64,000 nucleotides of DNA. It comes from Nitrospira sp. CG24D (GTDB taxonomy: Bacteria; Nitrospirota; Nitrospiria; Nitrospirales; Nitrospiraceae). Numbering within the stretch: position 1 is the stretch's first letter; each line of letters begins with the position of its first letter. The position numbers and the translations under genes were made by a program. This document shows positions 53,031 through 62,279 of the stretch, one piece after another. The notes beneath the pieces were generated by a model, which was not told the origin of the DNA, ran no database searches, and saw only the letters and a list, made by a program, of their open reading frames with translations. Where the stretch lies: the NCBI GenBank assembly GCA_002869855.2, contig NEWQ02000011.1, positions 37,561 through 101,560 of the forward strand, in the 5' to 3' direction.

Positions 53031-54593
53031 TTAACGCTTGCCGTCATAACCCCGTTCCTGCCACCTCTCCAATAGTTGAATGCGTTTCTGCAGCTGCTCG
53101 GTCGTGGCTTGATCGACGCGCCCTCCGGTCCGCGCGATCAGCTCCGCATTGAGGCGCCGATGATCCACGCCTGTTTTTCGTGCCACAGAAGCCACCAGCA
53201 GGCGATGTGTATCGCGAAGATCCTGCTTCTGCTCATGCAATGAGACCGCGATATCCCCCGCGATGGCGTCTCCACCCTCCCCGCGCGGGTCTTCTTCCCC
53301 GATGAGCGAGTCGAGCTTCGCTACGGCATTCAAAGGCATGTACTCTTTGGTGCTGGAGACCGTGATGCGTCCGAACAAATCCCGCTGCCCGGCCGGCATG
53401 ATATCTTCCAGGACGTGGTCGCGTTCCGCTTTGATTTGCCGGGCGTAGTGCACCAGAATCGGATCTTTGGGCAGGTAGAGCCAGGCCCGTTGCGGTGCAG
53501 GCATGCCGTCCTGCATGCGCACGAATCGCCCAACCACCTGCCTGAAGTACATCTCCGTCAAGACGTTGGTCCCGTATACCCCCACCCGCAACCGGGGGAT
53601 GTCCACCCCTTCACTCACCATGTTTACGGCAACCAGCCAGGTTTGGGTCTTATGGTCGGAAAAGGACGCGATGGTCCGTGAAGCCCCCGGGTCGTCTGAT
53701 ACGGCCACGACCGCCTTTGTCCCGGTGATTTTCCCGATCAGCTCGGACACCCAGCGGGCATGGTCCTGATCCATAGCGACGATCAATCCCCCGGCATCGG
53801 CCTGTTCTTCCTTCCGTAATCTGGTTAGTTGCTTATGGGCATCCGTAATCACCGGTCCCAGCCAGGTCTCTTGCAGCAGCGCCGTCTTCAACCGTTCACG
53901 TTGGAGATCGAACTTTAATCCATCTTCGAAGGTCGCCGTATGCTCACGACCGTCGGAGAGCCAGGTCAATTCACCTTCATAGCTGGGGAAGACAATCGGC
54001 CGGCACACACTGTCTTTAATCGCCTCCGTATAGCCGTAGGCAAAGTCCGCGTGGCTCTCGCCCTGCTCGTAGCGGATGAAGGGAATCGGATTATTGTCGG
54101 AGCGAAACGGCGTGCCGGAAAGGATCAGGCGAAACACCGCCGGATCGAACGCCGTGCGCAGCGCTTTCCCCCAGTGCTTGCCGTCTCCCGCATGGTGCAA
54201 CTCATCCAGAATGAGGAGCGTCGGTTTACTCTTGCACGCCCGCTGAAAGATCGTCGGCGCAAGGCTGACCTGCTGATAGGTCACGACGGCGCCGTGATAA
54301 TCGGATGCTTCGCTGGCTTGATCGTTCGTCAGGGCCGGATCGAGTTGCAGGCCGACTTTTCCGGCTGCCTCCGACCATTGAGTGCGCAGGTGGTTGGTCG
54401 GACACACGACCAACACACGCACAGCGGCTCCTTTGGAAAGAAACTCATGCGCGACGCGCAGGGCAAAGCGGGTTTTCCCGGCCGCCGGCGTCGCCATGGC
54501 AAGGAAGTCCGCCGTTTGATGAGTTTGGACGGCGCCGAGCGCGCGCCGCTGCCAGTCGCGCAGCGGAGCTGTCCAGAGAGGTAACGTCTTCAT
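53031..54593 (-). CDS. SF2 DEAD/DEAH-like helicase
   Basis: 520 residues. Superfamily 2 motifs: Q/I region LRDWQRRALGAVQTHQTADF, Walker A MATPAAGKTRFALRVA, motif II LLILDELHHAGDGKHWGKAL, motif III ILSGTPFRSD, motif V/VI VNMVSEGVDIPRLRVGVYGT and QVVGRFVRMQDG. The C-terminal helical part (EDIMPAGQRDLFGRI onward) is not a known domain to me. Related to restriction-type R-subunit/XPB-like translocases. It follows the topoisomerase VI genes in the same direction with a 106-base gap; a functional link is possible but unproven. Confidence 0.88.
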   Translation of the reverse strand: MKTLPLWTAPLRDWQRRALGAVQTHQTADFLAMATPAAGKTRFALRVAHEFLSKGAAVRVLVVCPTNHLRTQWSEAAGKVGLQLDPALTNDQASEASDYHGAVVTYQQVSLAPTIFQRACKSKPTLLILDELHHAGDGKHWGKALRTAFDPAVFRLILSGTPFRSDNNPIPFIRYEQGESHADFAYGYTEAIKDSVCRPIVFPSYEGELTWLSDGREHTATFEDGLKFDLQRERLKTALLQETWLGPVITDAHKQLTRLRKEEQADAGGLIVAMDQDHARWVSELIGKITGTKAVVAVSDDPGASRTIASFSDHKTQTWLVAVNMVSEGVDIPRLRVGVYGTNVLTEMYFRQVVGRFVRMQDGMPAPQRAWLYLPKDPILVHYARQIKAERDHVLEDIMPAGQRDLFGRITVSSTKEYMPLNAVAKLDSLIGEEDPRGEGGDAIAGDIAVSLHEQKQDLRDTHRLLVASVARKTGVDHRRLNAELIARTGGRVDQATTEQLQKRIQLLERWQERGYDGKR

Positions 54594-54699
54594 GGTGTGT
54601 CTGAATCCGGGTCGGCACGAAAGCCGGCAGCCGCGGCACAGGCGCGGATTCCCTGATCTGCTGGCTCCTGATTGTCAAACGGTGGACCGGGGGCGACGA

Positions 54700-55803
54700 C
54701 TAATCGATCCAATCTTTTTCTTTGAGCTTCCTCGGCAGATACTTTTTCGTCAAATACTGAAAGTCTTTATTGGCCAGCGAGTCCAGCTCGTACTTAAGCC
54801 CGCTGGTCAGCATGCGCTTGATCTCCGCCTGCCAGGCGGGTTTCTGGAACCATTGATAGTTCATCAGCTCTTTCGCCCGCGCGATATCTTTCTCGTTCAA
54901 CTTGATCCCCACGTTCCTGGGGAGTTCGTAGCGTTCCGGATCGGCGCTCGACAGACCGATAAACTTCGCTTTGGGAATAGCCATGCGCTGGCTCTCGAAG
55001 GCCAGATTGATCGACCCCTGCTTGATCACGGAATAGATATAGTACCCCCAGGGATCGTTATCGACCAACACATACACCGGCAACTTATGCTCTTCGTGCA
55101 GCCGTCGCGCCAGCCGGCGGACTCCGCGCGGGGGCTGACCGTTTCCGGTGAGGAGCACGCAGTTATACCGCCGCCAGAACTTGTCCTCCGACAGACGGTT
55201 CCACTGCGTCCCTTTTTCGACGAGCAACAGAAAGTCGGCCGTGCATCGGCGGATCTCCAGATACTCCGGTTCGACGATCGATGGGACTGAGTAGCCGCCT
55301 TTGCCGAGCTTGGCGCAATCCACACGATCGCCGTCATCGCCGAACACGACCGGCCCGACAATGCTCCCGCTGTTTTCCGCCCGCACATGCAACTCTTCAC
55401 GCAGGGCCGCGAGCGACACCTCCAGGTCTTCGATGACCGGGTCCGATTCATCCTGCGTGTCGAAGGTGTTCTCGTGCGAATCTTGAATCGTATGTTTGGT
55501 GCGGTAGTAAATTTCTCGCAGCGAGGTGGTCAGGTCCGCCCGCTGCAATTCGGAAAGCGCATCGGCGACCAGCACCGTCTGCATGAATTTCTTGGCCATC
55601 CCGACGTTGAAGAAGGACCGGGTCTGCTTCTTACTTCCCATTTCAATGAGACCTTTGCGCTCATTGAAGGACACGTTCGACAGGGCGCGAATGGGAATCG
55701 CAAACGTCGGGTCTTTCGACCGGTCAGCCGCCGCGATCACAATATCCGCCAGGCTGATGAGCTTCTTCTCAACGGCTGTCGTTTTCTTCTGTTTGGTCGC
55801 CAT
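54700..55803 (-). CDS. top6A: DNA topoisomerase VI subunit A (Spo11/Top6A)
   Basis: 367 residues. The winged-helix (5Y-CAP) domain contains the catalytic tyrosine motif SLREIYYRTKHT (Tyr near residue 99). The Toprim domain shows a FLLLVEKGTQWNRL glutamate motif and the metal-binding VYVLVDNDPWGYYIYSVIKQ (DxD-like). Further Top6A segments are LTGNGQPPRGVRRLARRLHE and MNYQWFQKPAWQAEIKRML. With subunit B it makes double-strand breaks with 5' overhangs and relaxes or decatenates DNA. Topo VI is typical of archaea and plants and rare in bacteria. It lies 6 bases after top6B. Confidence 0.95.
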   Translation of the reverse strand: MATKQKKTTAVEKKLISLADIVIAAADRSKDPTFAIPIRALSNVSFNERKGLIEMGSKKQTRSFFNVGMAKKFMQTVLVADALSELQRADLTTSLREIYYRTKHTIQDSHENTFDTQDESDPVIEDLEVSLAALREELHVRAENSGSIVGPVVFGDDGDRVDCAKLGKGGYSVPSIVEPEYLEIRRCTADFLLLVEKGTQWNRLSEDKFWRRYNCVLLTGNGQPPRGVRRLARRLHEEHKLPVYVLVDNDPWGYYIYSVIKQGSINLAFESQRMAIPKAKFIGLSSADPERYELPRNVGIKLNEKDIARAKELMNYQWFQKPAWQAEIKRMLTSGLKYELDSLANKDFQYLTKKYLPRKLKEKDWID

Positions 55804-55809
55804 GTGGTG

Positions 55810-57840
55810 TTATTTCTTTCCTCTAGGCGCAACTGTCTTACCCGATTTCGCCGACTTCCGTTTCGGCTTCTTGTCCGTGGCCCCCCTATCAGCCGGCAAG
55901 GCCGTCTGTGACGTCTTACCCTTCTTGTCTTTGGGAGTAGAGGGATCGGCCTTGTGCAGTGTTGTAACTGTGATCTGTGCCGCCGGTGCAACAGACGCCT
56001 GTACCTGCGTAGCCAGTTCGACTTCGCCTTCCACGCCTTCGGCGGTCACGATAATCGAATGGGGTAACCCTTCCGGCCCGGCACCGGTTTTCCCCAAGGC
56101 TTCGTCCGTCTTGAGCCCGCCCGTGCGTGACGTGGCGATTTTCTGGAGCTGGGCTTTCAACTTCTCTTTTGCAAGCGTGCCGCCCTTGAGACGATTGCAG
56201 GCTTCCACCACTTCTTCAATGTAGAGCTCAAAAATATTGCGCCGCCGAAATTCGCTGGCCGCGCGCTCCCGCCGCCGTAAGAACAGCCCCAACCGCCGGC
56301 CGCATTCACGCAGCGCGAGGGTAATTTCTTTCTGAATCTCATCGTAGTCCGCAATGGCCTCTTTGGATTCACTGGTGAACGGCACCCACACCGATGCCAT
56401 ATGCACGAAGATCACCATCGGCCCGCCCGGCAGGGCGCCGCGTGACTGCGTCACGCCATAGTTCTTCCACGACGTGCCGAGAACCGCCTTGAAGGTAGAA
56501 CAGGCGGACTGCTGATAGAGCAAGGGAACCCGGTTCGCGTAACGAATCACCCGCGCGAGTTCCGAGTCCCTCTCGTCATCCTCACCTTCCGCTTTCGGCA
56601 TGGCGGGCTGCTTCGGTTTGGTCTGATCCTCCGGTCGATGGCCGAAGGCCAACCCGGCTTCGATGATAAAGGGATTGCCCCGATAGACCGCCGGCGGCCG
56701 GCTCACCGCCGTGTAAAATTCGCCTTTGATCTGCTTATAGAGGCCCGAGAGAATGGCCCGCTCGCCGATCGGAGAGAGACAATTCGTCGGCGGCGCCATG
56801 ATCTTGGTGTCTTGAATGGTCCTATAGAGAATCTCCGCTGCCGCCCCCTTTAGGTCTCGCGGCTTCATGTTGGGAGAGACCTTGGCGGCCTTGCAGATCT
56901 CGTCCGCCAGTTGCGGCGACACCCGGCAGAAATCGCTGGAGAGGAACCCGGAAACCGAGTGGCCCTTGGTATCCTGCAACATTTTCAGCAACATGCCGAA
57001 TTCGATCCCGTAAGGATGCGGCTTGATCTCACGCGGGGACGGTGGCAGTTCGTGATAGGTGCGGGGATATTCCTTCGCGTCTCCTTCCGGCGGAGAGTAG
57101 ATCAGGCGCACATGCGGATTGGCGATGGAGGTCTGCTCCAGCCATTCGTCGACTGAGGCCCGGCCCTTTTGATATTTCCCCTCGACCTCGATCGCGACTT
57201 GCGTTCCTTGCGGCTGGCTCCATTCAATCTGCTTATTTTCATGAACGAGCGGCTCGTTCTTCTTCGTGTCGATCTGCACTTCAAAATAATGGGCCGTCGC
57301 CTTCGGACCCGTACGGGAAATAATCTTCACCGGCTTTCCGGTCGTCAACTGTCCGTACATACCCGCCGCCGAAATCCCGATGCCTTGCTGACCCCGGCTC
57401 ATCCGCATGCGATGAAACTTTGAGCCATAGAGCAGCTTCGCAAAAATCCGCGGGATGTGCTGACGGACGATGCCCGGCCCGTTGTCCGTGACCGTGATGC
57501 GGAATCTGGACGCCTGGCTGGGAGCGACCGGCTCCCCGTTTGAGACTACCTCCAGTTTGACAGTCACTTCCGGAAGAATCCCGGCTTCTTCACAGGCATC
57601 GAGCGCGTTATCGACCGCTTCCTTCACACAGGTCAACAACGCCTTACGCGGGTTGTCGAACCCGAGCAGGTGCCGGTTCTTCGTAAAGAATTCAGAAACG
57701 GAAATTTCCCGCTGACGCGCCCCCATCTCGGCTGCAGTAACCTGTTGAACCGGTTTGGCGGCGGCCTTCTTCGGGCCGGCTGATTCAGAAACTGGTTGAG
57801 CAGCAGAAGCGGACTTCGAAACGGAACGCGCGATGGCCAT
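55810..57840 (-). CDS. top6B: DNA topoisomerase VI subunit B (Top6B)
   Basis: 676 residues. An Ala/Lys-rich N-terminal tail (1-40) is followed by a GHKL ATPase domain: VKEAVDNALDACEEAGILPE, TVTDNGPGIVRQHIPRIFAK and LLYGSKFHRMRMSRGQQGIG are N-, G1- and G2-box regions. The H2TH and transducer regions follow (SGFLSSDFCRVSPQLADEIC, LSPIGERAILSGLYKQIKG, NRVPLLYQQSACSTFKAVLG). The C-terminus (about 590-676) is Lys/Pro-rich and probably disordered. It is the ATP-driven gate subunit of topoisomerase VI. Confidence 0.96.
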   Translation of the reverse strand: MAIARSVSKSASAAQPVSESAGPKKAAAKPVQQVTAAEMGARQREISVSEFFTKNRHLLGFDNPRKALLTCVKEAVDNALDACEEAGILPEVTVKLEVVSNGEPVAPSQASRFRITVTDNGPGIVRQHIPRIFAKLLYGSKFHRMRMSRGQQGIGISAAGMYGQLTTGKPVKIISRTGPKATAHYFEVQIDTKKNEPLVHENKQIEWSQPQGTQVAIEVEGKYQKGRASVDEWLEQTSIANPHVRLIYSPPEGDAKEYPRTYHELPPSPREIKPHPYGIEFGMLLKMLQDTKGHSVSGFLSSDFCRVSPQLADEICKAAKVSPNMKPRDLKGAAAEILYRTIQDTKIMAPPTNCLSPIGERAILSGLYKQIKGEFYTAVSRPPAVYRGNPFIIEAGLAFGHRPEDQTKPKQPAMPKAEGEDDERDSELARVIRYANRVPLLYQQSACSTFKAVLGTSWKNYGVTQSRGALPGGPMVIFVHMASVWVPFTSESKEAIADYDEIQKEITLALRECGRRLGLFLRRRERAASEFRRRNIFELYIEEVVEACNRLKGGTLAKEKLKAQLQKIATSRTGGLKTDEALGKTGAGPEGLPHSIIVTAEGVEGEVELATQVQASVAPAAQITVTTLHKADPSTPKDKKGKTSQTALPADRGATDKKPKRKSAKSGKTVAPRGKK

Positions 57841-58264
57841 TCACCCTCTCACAGCAGCATGTTGGAAAAGTGGGCGGCATTGTACACAGATTGCCCCGCC
57901 GAGAAAACCCTCGTAGCAGGATCGAGAGCGACCTGATGGCAAAGAGGAGATTTGCAGGCAGGGCGACAATCCGCCGAAACAGTTTAGGGTGGGAGGAGCA
58001 CGCACCTACCGAGGAGTTAGTAGGTACGGCGGAGATCTCGGGAGAGCATTAGGCTTCCCAGTACAAGCTGGTCCTGCACACCGCTCTCACACTCAACCCC
58101 CTTATGAACCATATTCCCCCGGGGCGTTAACTCCCCCCACTCGGTTAGAGTAGGCCCCCGGTCTGAGTGAGTCAAGGGCTCTCTTCGCGCCAAGTAAAAA
58201 ACATTGCGCGACGAATCCCCGGTCGCACGAACGATACCCCATTAGCACGACAGAGATATCATCC

Positions 58265-58753
58265 AGCATTACATTTCATAAATAGCAAGAGCCGACTGAG
58301 GCGCAAATGATTATTTATTTAGAGCGTGGAAAATATTTTTCACTCGGGAAGAAAAAATATTTCGCACGCTGCTGTTCTTCTCCTTGCGTGAGCATCACTC
58401 TCCCCAGACTCCTCAAAAACCAAGCACTTCCACCGCTGAAACCGTGATTCACGACCATACTCTGCCGGGACTCCCCAGCTTCTGTGGATAACTCTGTGCA
58501 TGAGTGAGATCCTATCGTTGAAATGGCTGATCTCAACAGTCATGCGAGCAGATTGCCTAATAAATAGGCATTGTGCTCTCACCAGCCGACCCACTATATT
58601 TAGCGGCTTGACGGATTATTCTTTTTCTTTTCCACAATCCCTGGGCGGGTATGGATCCGGGAGTGAGCGGCTGACCGAAACTATTTTGTCTAGAGCCGAA
58701 TTGGCCTAACCCAGCTTGACTTATGCACAGCAACGCGGTCTCACTGTGGAGAA
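58265..58753. other. Candidate replication origin: AT-rich tract plus DnaA-box cluster
   Basis: A 1,025-base gene-free stretch (57841-58865). An AT-rich run (58305-58372; many TTATTT, AAAATATTTTT and AAAAAATATTT) lies to the left of DnaA-box-like 9-mers: TGTGGATAA at 58483-58491 (exact complement of TTATCCACA), TGTGCATGA at 58495-58503, TTTTCCACA at 58628-58636, TTATGCACA at 58721-58729 and TGTGGAGAA at 58745-58753 (mostly one mismatch). The bulk of genes to the left are minus, and the long genes to the right are plus, as expected around oriC. dnaA is not in the window, so this remains a proposal; these boxes could also regulate nearby genes. Confidence 0.5.
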
Positions 58754-58865
58754 ACCGGTCGAATTTCGTGAGTATTTGCGTGTTTTCCGACAGAACTTGT
58801 GACCGATCGCCGAGAGGACTCTCCCTCTCCTTCGTTCATCGTTCAGCCCATGCAGAGGCAACCGG

Positions 58866-59042
58866 CTATTTCTTGCGATAGACGTTCAGTCCGACCTTTT
58901 CTTCATGACCCGGAATCGTCACATTGCCTTCGGTCGAGGCAATGATCGTGGTCTTCCCTGATGCAGACGGGCCGAACTCTTTGGACAGATCGACCTTGAT
59001 CGTCAGCATCGTTCCTTCAATCGTCATTTCGACATTTTTCAT
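58866..59042 (-). CDS. Conserved small protein, unknown function
   Basis: 58 residues: MKNVEMTIEGTMLTIKVDLS, then KEFGPSASGKTTIIASTEGN and VTIPGHEEKVGLNVYRKK. The ATG has GAGGAG six bases upstream. I recall very similar small proteins in many environmental bacteria but no known role. The SASGKT stretch resembles a P-loop by chance. It is convergent with no close partner and stands beside the candidate origin. Confidence 0.8.
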   Translation of the reverse strand: MKNVEMTIEGTMLTIKVDLSKEFGPSASGKTTIIASTEGNVTIPGHEEKVGLNVYRKK

Positions 59043-59202
59043 GATCAACTCCTCTGAGCAATGATTGACCGTCGGATCTTCACTCCTCTTACATCCGGAA
59101 ACGCAATGAGCCGCGGCTCCTACTTCCCACATCAAGAGATGACGGTCTGATACCGATAGGATTATTATTACGCAACAGGCTTTTGAGTGCGAGAGGATTT
59201 GG

Positions 59203-59712
59203 ATGATGGCTGAGTCAATGACCAATGAAGCGGTACGCGAAGCGTGGACGGCACTGACGCAGGAGGTGCGAACAGGTGTCCTTCTCACGATGAGACAGGG
59301 GAAGCCCTTCGGTTCGCATGTGCCCTATGTGCTTGGCGAGAATTGGACGAGAGCGTATCTACACTTGAGCCAGCTTGCCCTGCACACCCAGCACCTGCGT
59401 CAGGATCCGCAGGTATCCCTCTTCCTCTCCGAACCGGATCACCCTGAGAAAAACCCGTTGGCCTTGCGCAGAATCAATCTACAGGGCACGGCCGTAATCC
59501 TGCCACCGGATGCGCCCACATATGCACAGATGAAAGAACGCTATCTCGCGCGATTTCCAAAATCTGCCATGACGTTTGGATTTACAGATTTTTCGCTGTG
59601 GGAACTGCAGCTACAGGACGCCCATCTGGTTCTGGGATTTGGCCAAGCCTACCAGGCAACAGCCCATTCCCCCGAACTTTGGATCCACCAACAACCTGAG
59701 CGAAACAAATAG
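59203..59712 (+). CDS. Pyridoxamine 5'-phosphate oxidase-like FMN-binding split-barrel protein
   Basis: 169 residues with the PNPOx-like split barrel: VLLTMRQGKPFGSHVPYVLG, AYLHLSQLALHTQHLRQDPQ and VSLFLSEPDHPEKNPLALRR, then an FxFTDFSLWEL region. The N-terminal half resembles HugZ/heme-iron utilisation family proteins but the second domain is absent. It may bind FMN or F420-like cofactors or heme. AGGA precedes the ATG. A MITE-like repeat begins directly at its stop codon. Confidence 0.82.
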   Translation: MMAESMTNEAVREAWTALTQEVRTGVLLTMRQGKPFGSHVPYVLGENWTRAYLHLSQLALHTQHLRQDPQVSLFLSEPDHPEKNPLALRRINLQGTAVILPPDAPTYAQMKERYLARFPKSAMTFGFTDFSLWELQLQDAHLVLGFGQAYQATAHSPELWIHQQPERNK

Positions 59713-59905
59713 CAGGCTGCTGAAAAAAACCTGCCAGCGGCGTTCTCGCTTCGTTCAGAGGCTCAACGTAGTAAGAGCCTACATGAGGCGAAGGGCCTAT
59801 CCGCTCGCATCTGTTCGAAGCGAGCGGGTCAAGCGGAGCTTGGTATGTACCTCCTCGCCTCTTTACTCGCTGCGGCCTTGCTGAACAGCTTTTTTGAGCA
59901 GCCTG
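59713..59905. mobile_element. MITE-like element with terminal inverted repeats
   Basis: 193 bases bounded by CAGGCTGCTGAAAAAA on the left and, as its complement on the right, CAGGCTGCTCAAAAAA (15 of 16 match). The interior has further imperfect inverted complementarity (GGCGTTCTCGCTTCG against GCAGCGAGTAAAGAGG). There is no coding capacity. It starts immediately after the TAG of the upstream gene. It resembles non-autonomous hairpin repeats that are interspersed in some genomes; copy number must be checked. Confidence 0.6.
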
Positions 59906-59927
59906 ATAAAGCGGAAGATGGGTCAGA

Positions 59928-60176
59928 CTATGGCCGCGTTTTTCGCAAGAGTCTGGACGTGACAGTCCCCAAGGCAAGGCCGCCCAGAAAGGTAAGGCCG
60001 AGAATCGTGAGGGCGAGGCCCGGCGTATTCCGCTCAGTCTGGCGGACATGCCGCCTGGCCTGAGTGCCCACTGAAGCTTCTCCGCCCATCCAAATGGCAG
60101 AGTCATCCACCGGCGCGACGGCCGGTTTTGTGAATGGTGTGATACGTATCCTGCGGGTTTGTTTCAACTCGTCCAT
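59928..60176 (-). CDS. Small membrane protein with C-terminal helix
   Basis: 82 residues: polar N-terminal part (MDELKQTRRIRITPFTKPAV) and a C-terminal membrane helix (GLALTILGLTFLGGLALGTV) followed by a basic tail. GAGGGGAG lies three bases before the ATG. It lies 26 bases downstream of the exosortase-associated gene in the same direction, so co-transcribed. Function unknown. Confidence 0.7.
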   Translation of the reverse strand: MDELKQTRRIRITPFTKPAVAPVDDSAIWMGGEASVGTQARRHVRQTERNTPGLALTILGLTFLGGLALGTVTSRLLRKTRP

Positions 60177-60202
60177 AGACTCCCCTCGAATATGTTCTGT
60201 GT

Positions 60203-60568
60203 CTACTTGCTGTCAGCCGCCATCACGTCGGAGGGATCCTCGGATTCCCACGCATAGGTCGGCCTCAACAGAGGCTTATAGGTCGGCAGCGGAACTGGGA
60301 AGGTCGCCGTCTCCACGGCACCGGCTACTGTGCGTGCGAAAAACATTCCGATTCCGTCGAACGGACCGCGCAACAGACCACGCACCCACCCCTCATGAGT
60401 CCCGACTTCATAAATCTGACGCGGGACCTCTATCCATCCGGTCGAAAGATTTACCATACCACGAATGAGCTTCCCGGAGATCCGGTCGCCAAGTGCGAGA
60501 GACTCTTCCGCATGGGCCGGAGCATCCGTCACAAGGCTCGCAACAAGCACCGCCAGCAGAATCCACAT
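60203..60568 (-). CDS. Exosortase system-associated protein (TIGR04073-like)
   Basis: 121 residues from MWILLAVLVASLVTDAPAHA, a signal peptide. The mature part has the pattern ISGKLIRGMVNLSTGWIEVP and EGWVRGLLRGPFDGIGMFFA, which I associate with the TIGR04073 family found near exosortase systems, then a C-terminal VETATFPVPLPTYKPLL. The ATG has GGAAGG upstream. No exosortase or PEP-CTERM protein is seen in this window, so the family name only signals homology. Confidence 0.68.
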   Translation of the reverse strand: MWILLAVLVASLVTDAPAHAEESLALGDRISGKLIRGMVNLSTGWIEVPRQIYEVGTHEGWVRGLLRGPFDGIGMFFARTVAGAVETATFPVPLPTYKPLLRPTYAWESEDPSDVMAADSK

Positions 60569-60650
60569 CTGCACACCCTTCCGATTCAGCAATTTGCTCC
60601 TTCTATCGATTCCTTGCAAGTCGAAATCGCTTTCGTTATGGTACCGCACG

Positions 60651-62279
60651 ATGGATCGAATGCGTGCGCGCCAGCTCATTCTTGCCTGCATAAGTGGCCT
60701 CCTGCTCCCTCTGTGTTTTCCGAAATTTGATCTGAGTCTCCTCGCGTGGGTCGCCATGATCCCCCTCCACGTTGCCCTGGACTCGTCTACGAGACGGCGC
60801 GCCTTTTGGATTGGATGCTTGACAGGGACCATTGGATTCACCGGAATTATGGCCTGGGTCGTCACCGCGATGACCACCTATGGGAAAGTCCCCCTTCCCG
60901 TTAGCTACGCCATTCTGCTCCTGCTCACTGCCTATCTCGGACTCTACATCGGAATCTATAGTTGGAGCGTCGTCTGGCTTCGTGAATTCTTACCACGGTA
61001 CGGAATTATTTTCGCTCCCTGTGCGTGGGTCTCGCTCGAACTCCTGCGAACTTATGCATTTTCAGGATTTCCCTGGAGCTTACTGGGCTACTCACAATAT
61101 CGCGAACTGGAAATCATCCAGGTCGCCGATCATCTCGGTGTGTACGGCGTCTCCTTTCTTATTATCCTCGTGAACCTCACGCTTGCCGAACTGCTGCTCT
61201 GGCTGATGCCCTTCTTCCGCGGATTCCGCCCTAGAAAGCTGCCATGGGAACTCGCCACCGTCACCGGTCTGCTCATGATTTTGACCTACGGGTATGGAAC
61301 ATCACTCCTTGCCGGATCTCCGCTGACACCGCCGAAAGGCGTCGTGACCGTCGGATTGGTTCAACCCAATATCGATCAGGCGGTGAAATGGGAGAGCGCC
61401 TATCGAGACGAAACGATGCAACGATTCGATCGCCTGACAAGCCAATTTGGCAATACGACAGACTTGATCGTCTGGCCCGAAGCCGCCACGCCGTTCATAT
61501 TCGAGCGGGAGAAAGACTATCAGCTCCAACTTATGGCCCTGGCCGACCGGGCCAAAGCCCCGATCCTGTTCGGCAGCCCGGCGCTCCGTTTTTACCCGGA
61601 CCGCCGCCCCTATCTGTTAAACAGTGCCTATCTCTTGTCGGCAGACGGGACGATCCTTGGGCGATACGACAAACACCACTTAGTCCCGTTCGGGGAATAC
61701 ATTCCGCTGAAGTCATCATTGCTGTTTTTCCTCGATAAGCTGGTTGAAGGTATCGGCGACTTTGAGGCTGGTCCAGGCGGAACCACGTTGTCACTGACTC
61801 CGAAAGCGACGGTCCGTGAGGACGGGACGTCCGCTCCGTCACGCCCACTGAAGTTTGGCGTGGCCATCTGTTATGAGGTGATCTTTCCAGATCTGGTCCG
61901 ACAACTCGCGGTCAACGGTGCTGAATTTCTGGTGACTATTACGAACGACGGATGGTTCGGCAACTCATCGGCACCCGCCCAACACTTTTCGATGGTGGTC
62001 TTCCGTTCGGTAGAAAACCATCTGGCCTTTGCACGCTCCGCCAACACCGGGATCACCGGTGCCATCGATCCCTACGGACGGATCCTGCATGCCACCGGAC
62101 TTTTTACAGAAGAATCGGTTCGGGCGACGATTCCTTTCTGGCAACCGCATACATTCTACAGCCGATACGGGGATGTGTTTGCCTACGGCTGTGTGGTAAT
62201 CTGCGCCCTGTTGTGCCTGATCAGTCTGCTCCGGCCAAAGGAGCCGGTTCACGGCACCACCGCCATCACCCCGGTATAA
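60651..62279 (+). CDS. lnt: Apolipoprotein N-acyltransferase
   Basis: 542 residues, with N-terminal membrane helices (six or more) and the carbon-nitrogen hydrolase domain. Catalytic residues are seen: Glu in LIVWPEAATPFIFERE, Lys in GRYDKHHLVPFGEYIP, Cys in FGVAICYEVIFPDLVR. NDGWFGNSSAPAQHFSMVVF and RSVENHLAFARSANTGIT are also family hallmarks. It adds the third acyl chain to lipoproteins, completing the path begun by lgt. Start ATG at 60651 (a second ATG at 60660 is possible); no strong binding site is seen. It is divergent from the exosortase-associated gene. Confidence 0.95.
   Translation: MDRMRARQLILACISGLLLPLCFPKFDLSLLAWVAMIPLHVALDSSTRRRAFWIGCLTGTIGFTGIMAWVVTAMTTYGKVPLPVSYAILLLLTAYLGLYIGIYSWSVVWLREFLPRYGIIFAPCAWVSLELLRTYAFSGFPWSLLGYSQYRELEIIQVADHLGVYGVSFLIILVNLTLAELLLWLMPFFRGFRPRKLPWELATVTGLLMILTYGYGTSLLAGSPLTPPKGVVTVGLVQPNIDQAVKWESAYRDETMQRFDRLTSQFGNTTDLIVWPEAATPFIFEREKDYQLQLMALADRAKAPILFGSPALRFYPDRRPYLLNSAYLLSADGTILGRYDKHHLVPFGEYIPLKSSLLFFLDKLVEGIGDFEAGPGGTTLSLTPKATVREDGTSAPSRPLKFGVAICYEVIFPDLVRQLAVNGAEFLVTITNDGWFGNSSAPAQHFSMVVFRSVENHLAFARSANTGITGAIDPYGRILHATGLFTEESVRATIPFWQPHTFYSRYGDVFAYGCVVICALLCLISLLRPKEPVHGTTAITPV

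Noticed and set aside
54445..54678. Small minus ORF in the gap between top6A and the helicase
   Set aside because: It overlaps the helicase start in another frame, is Arg/Ala-rich, and has no binding site; the gap of 106 bases is more likely untranslated.
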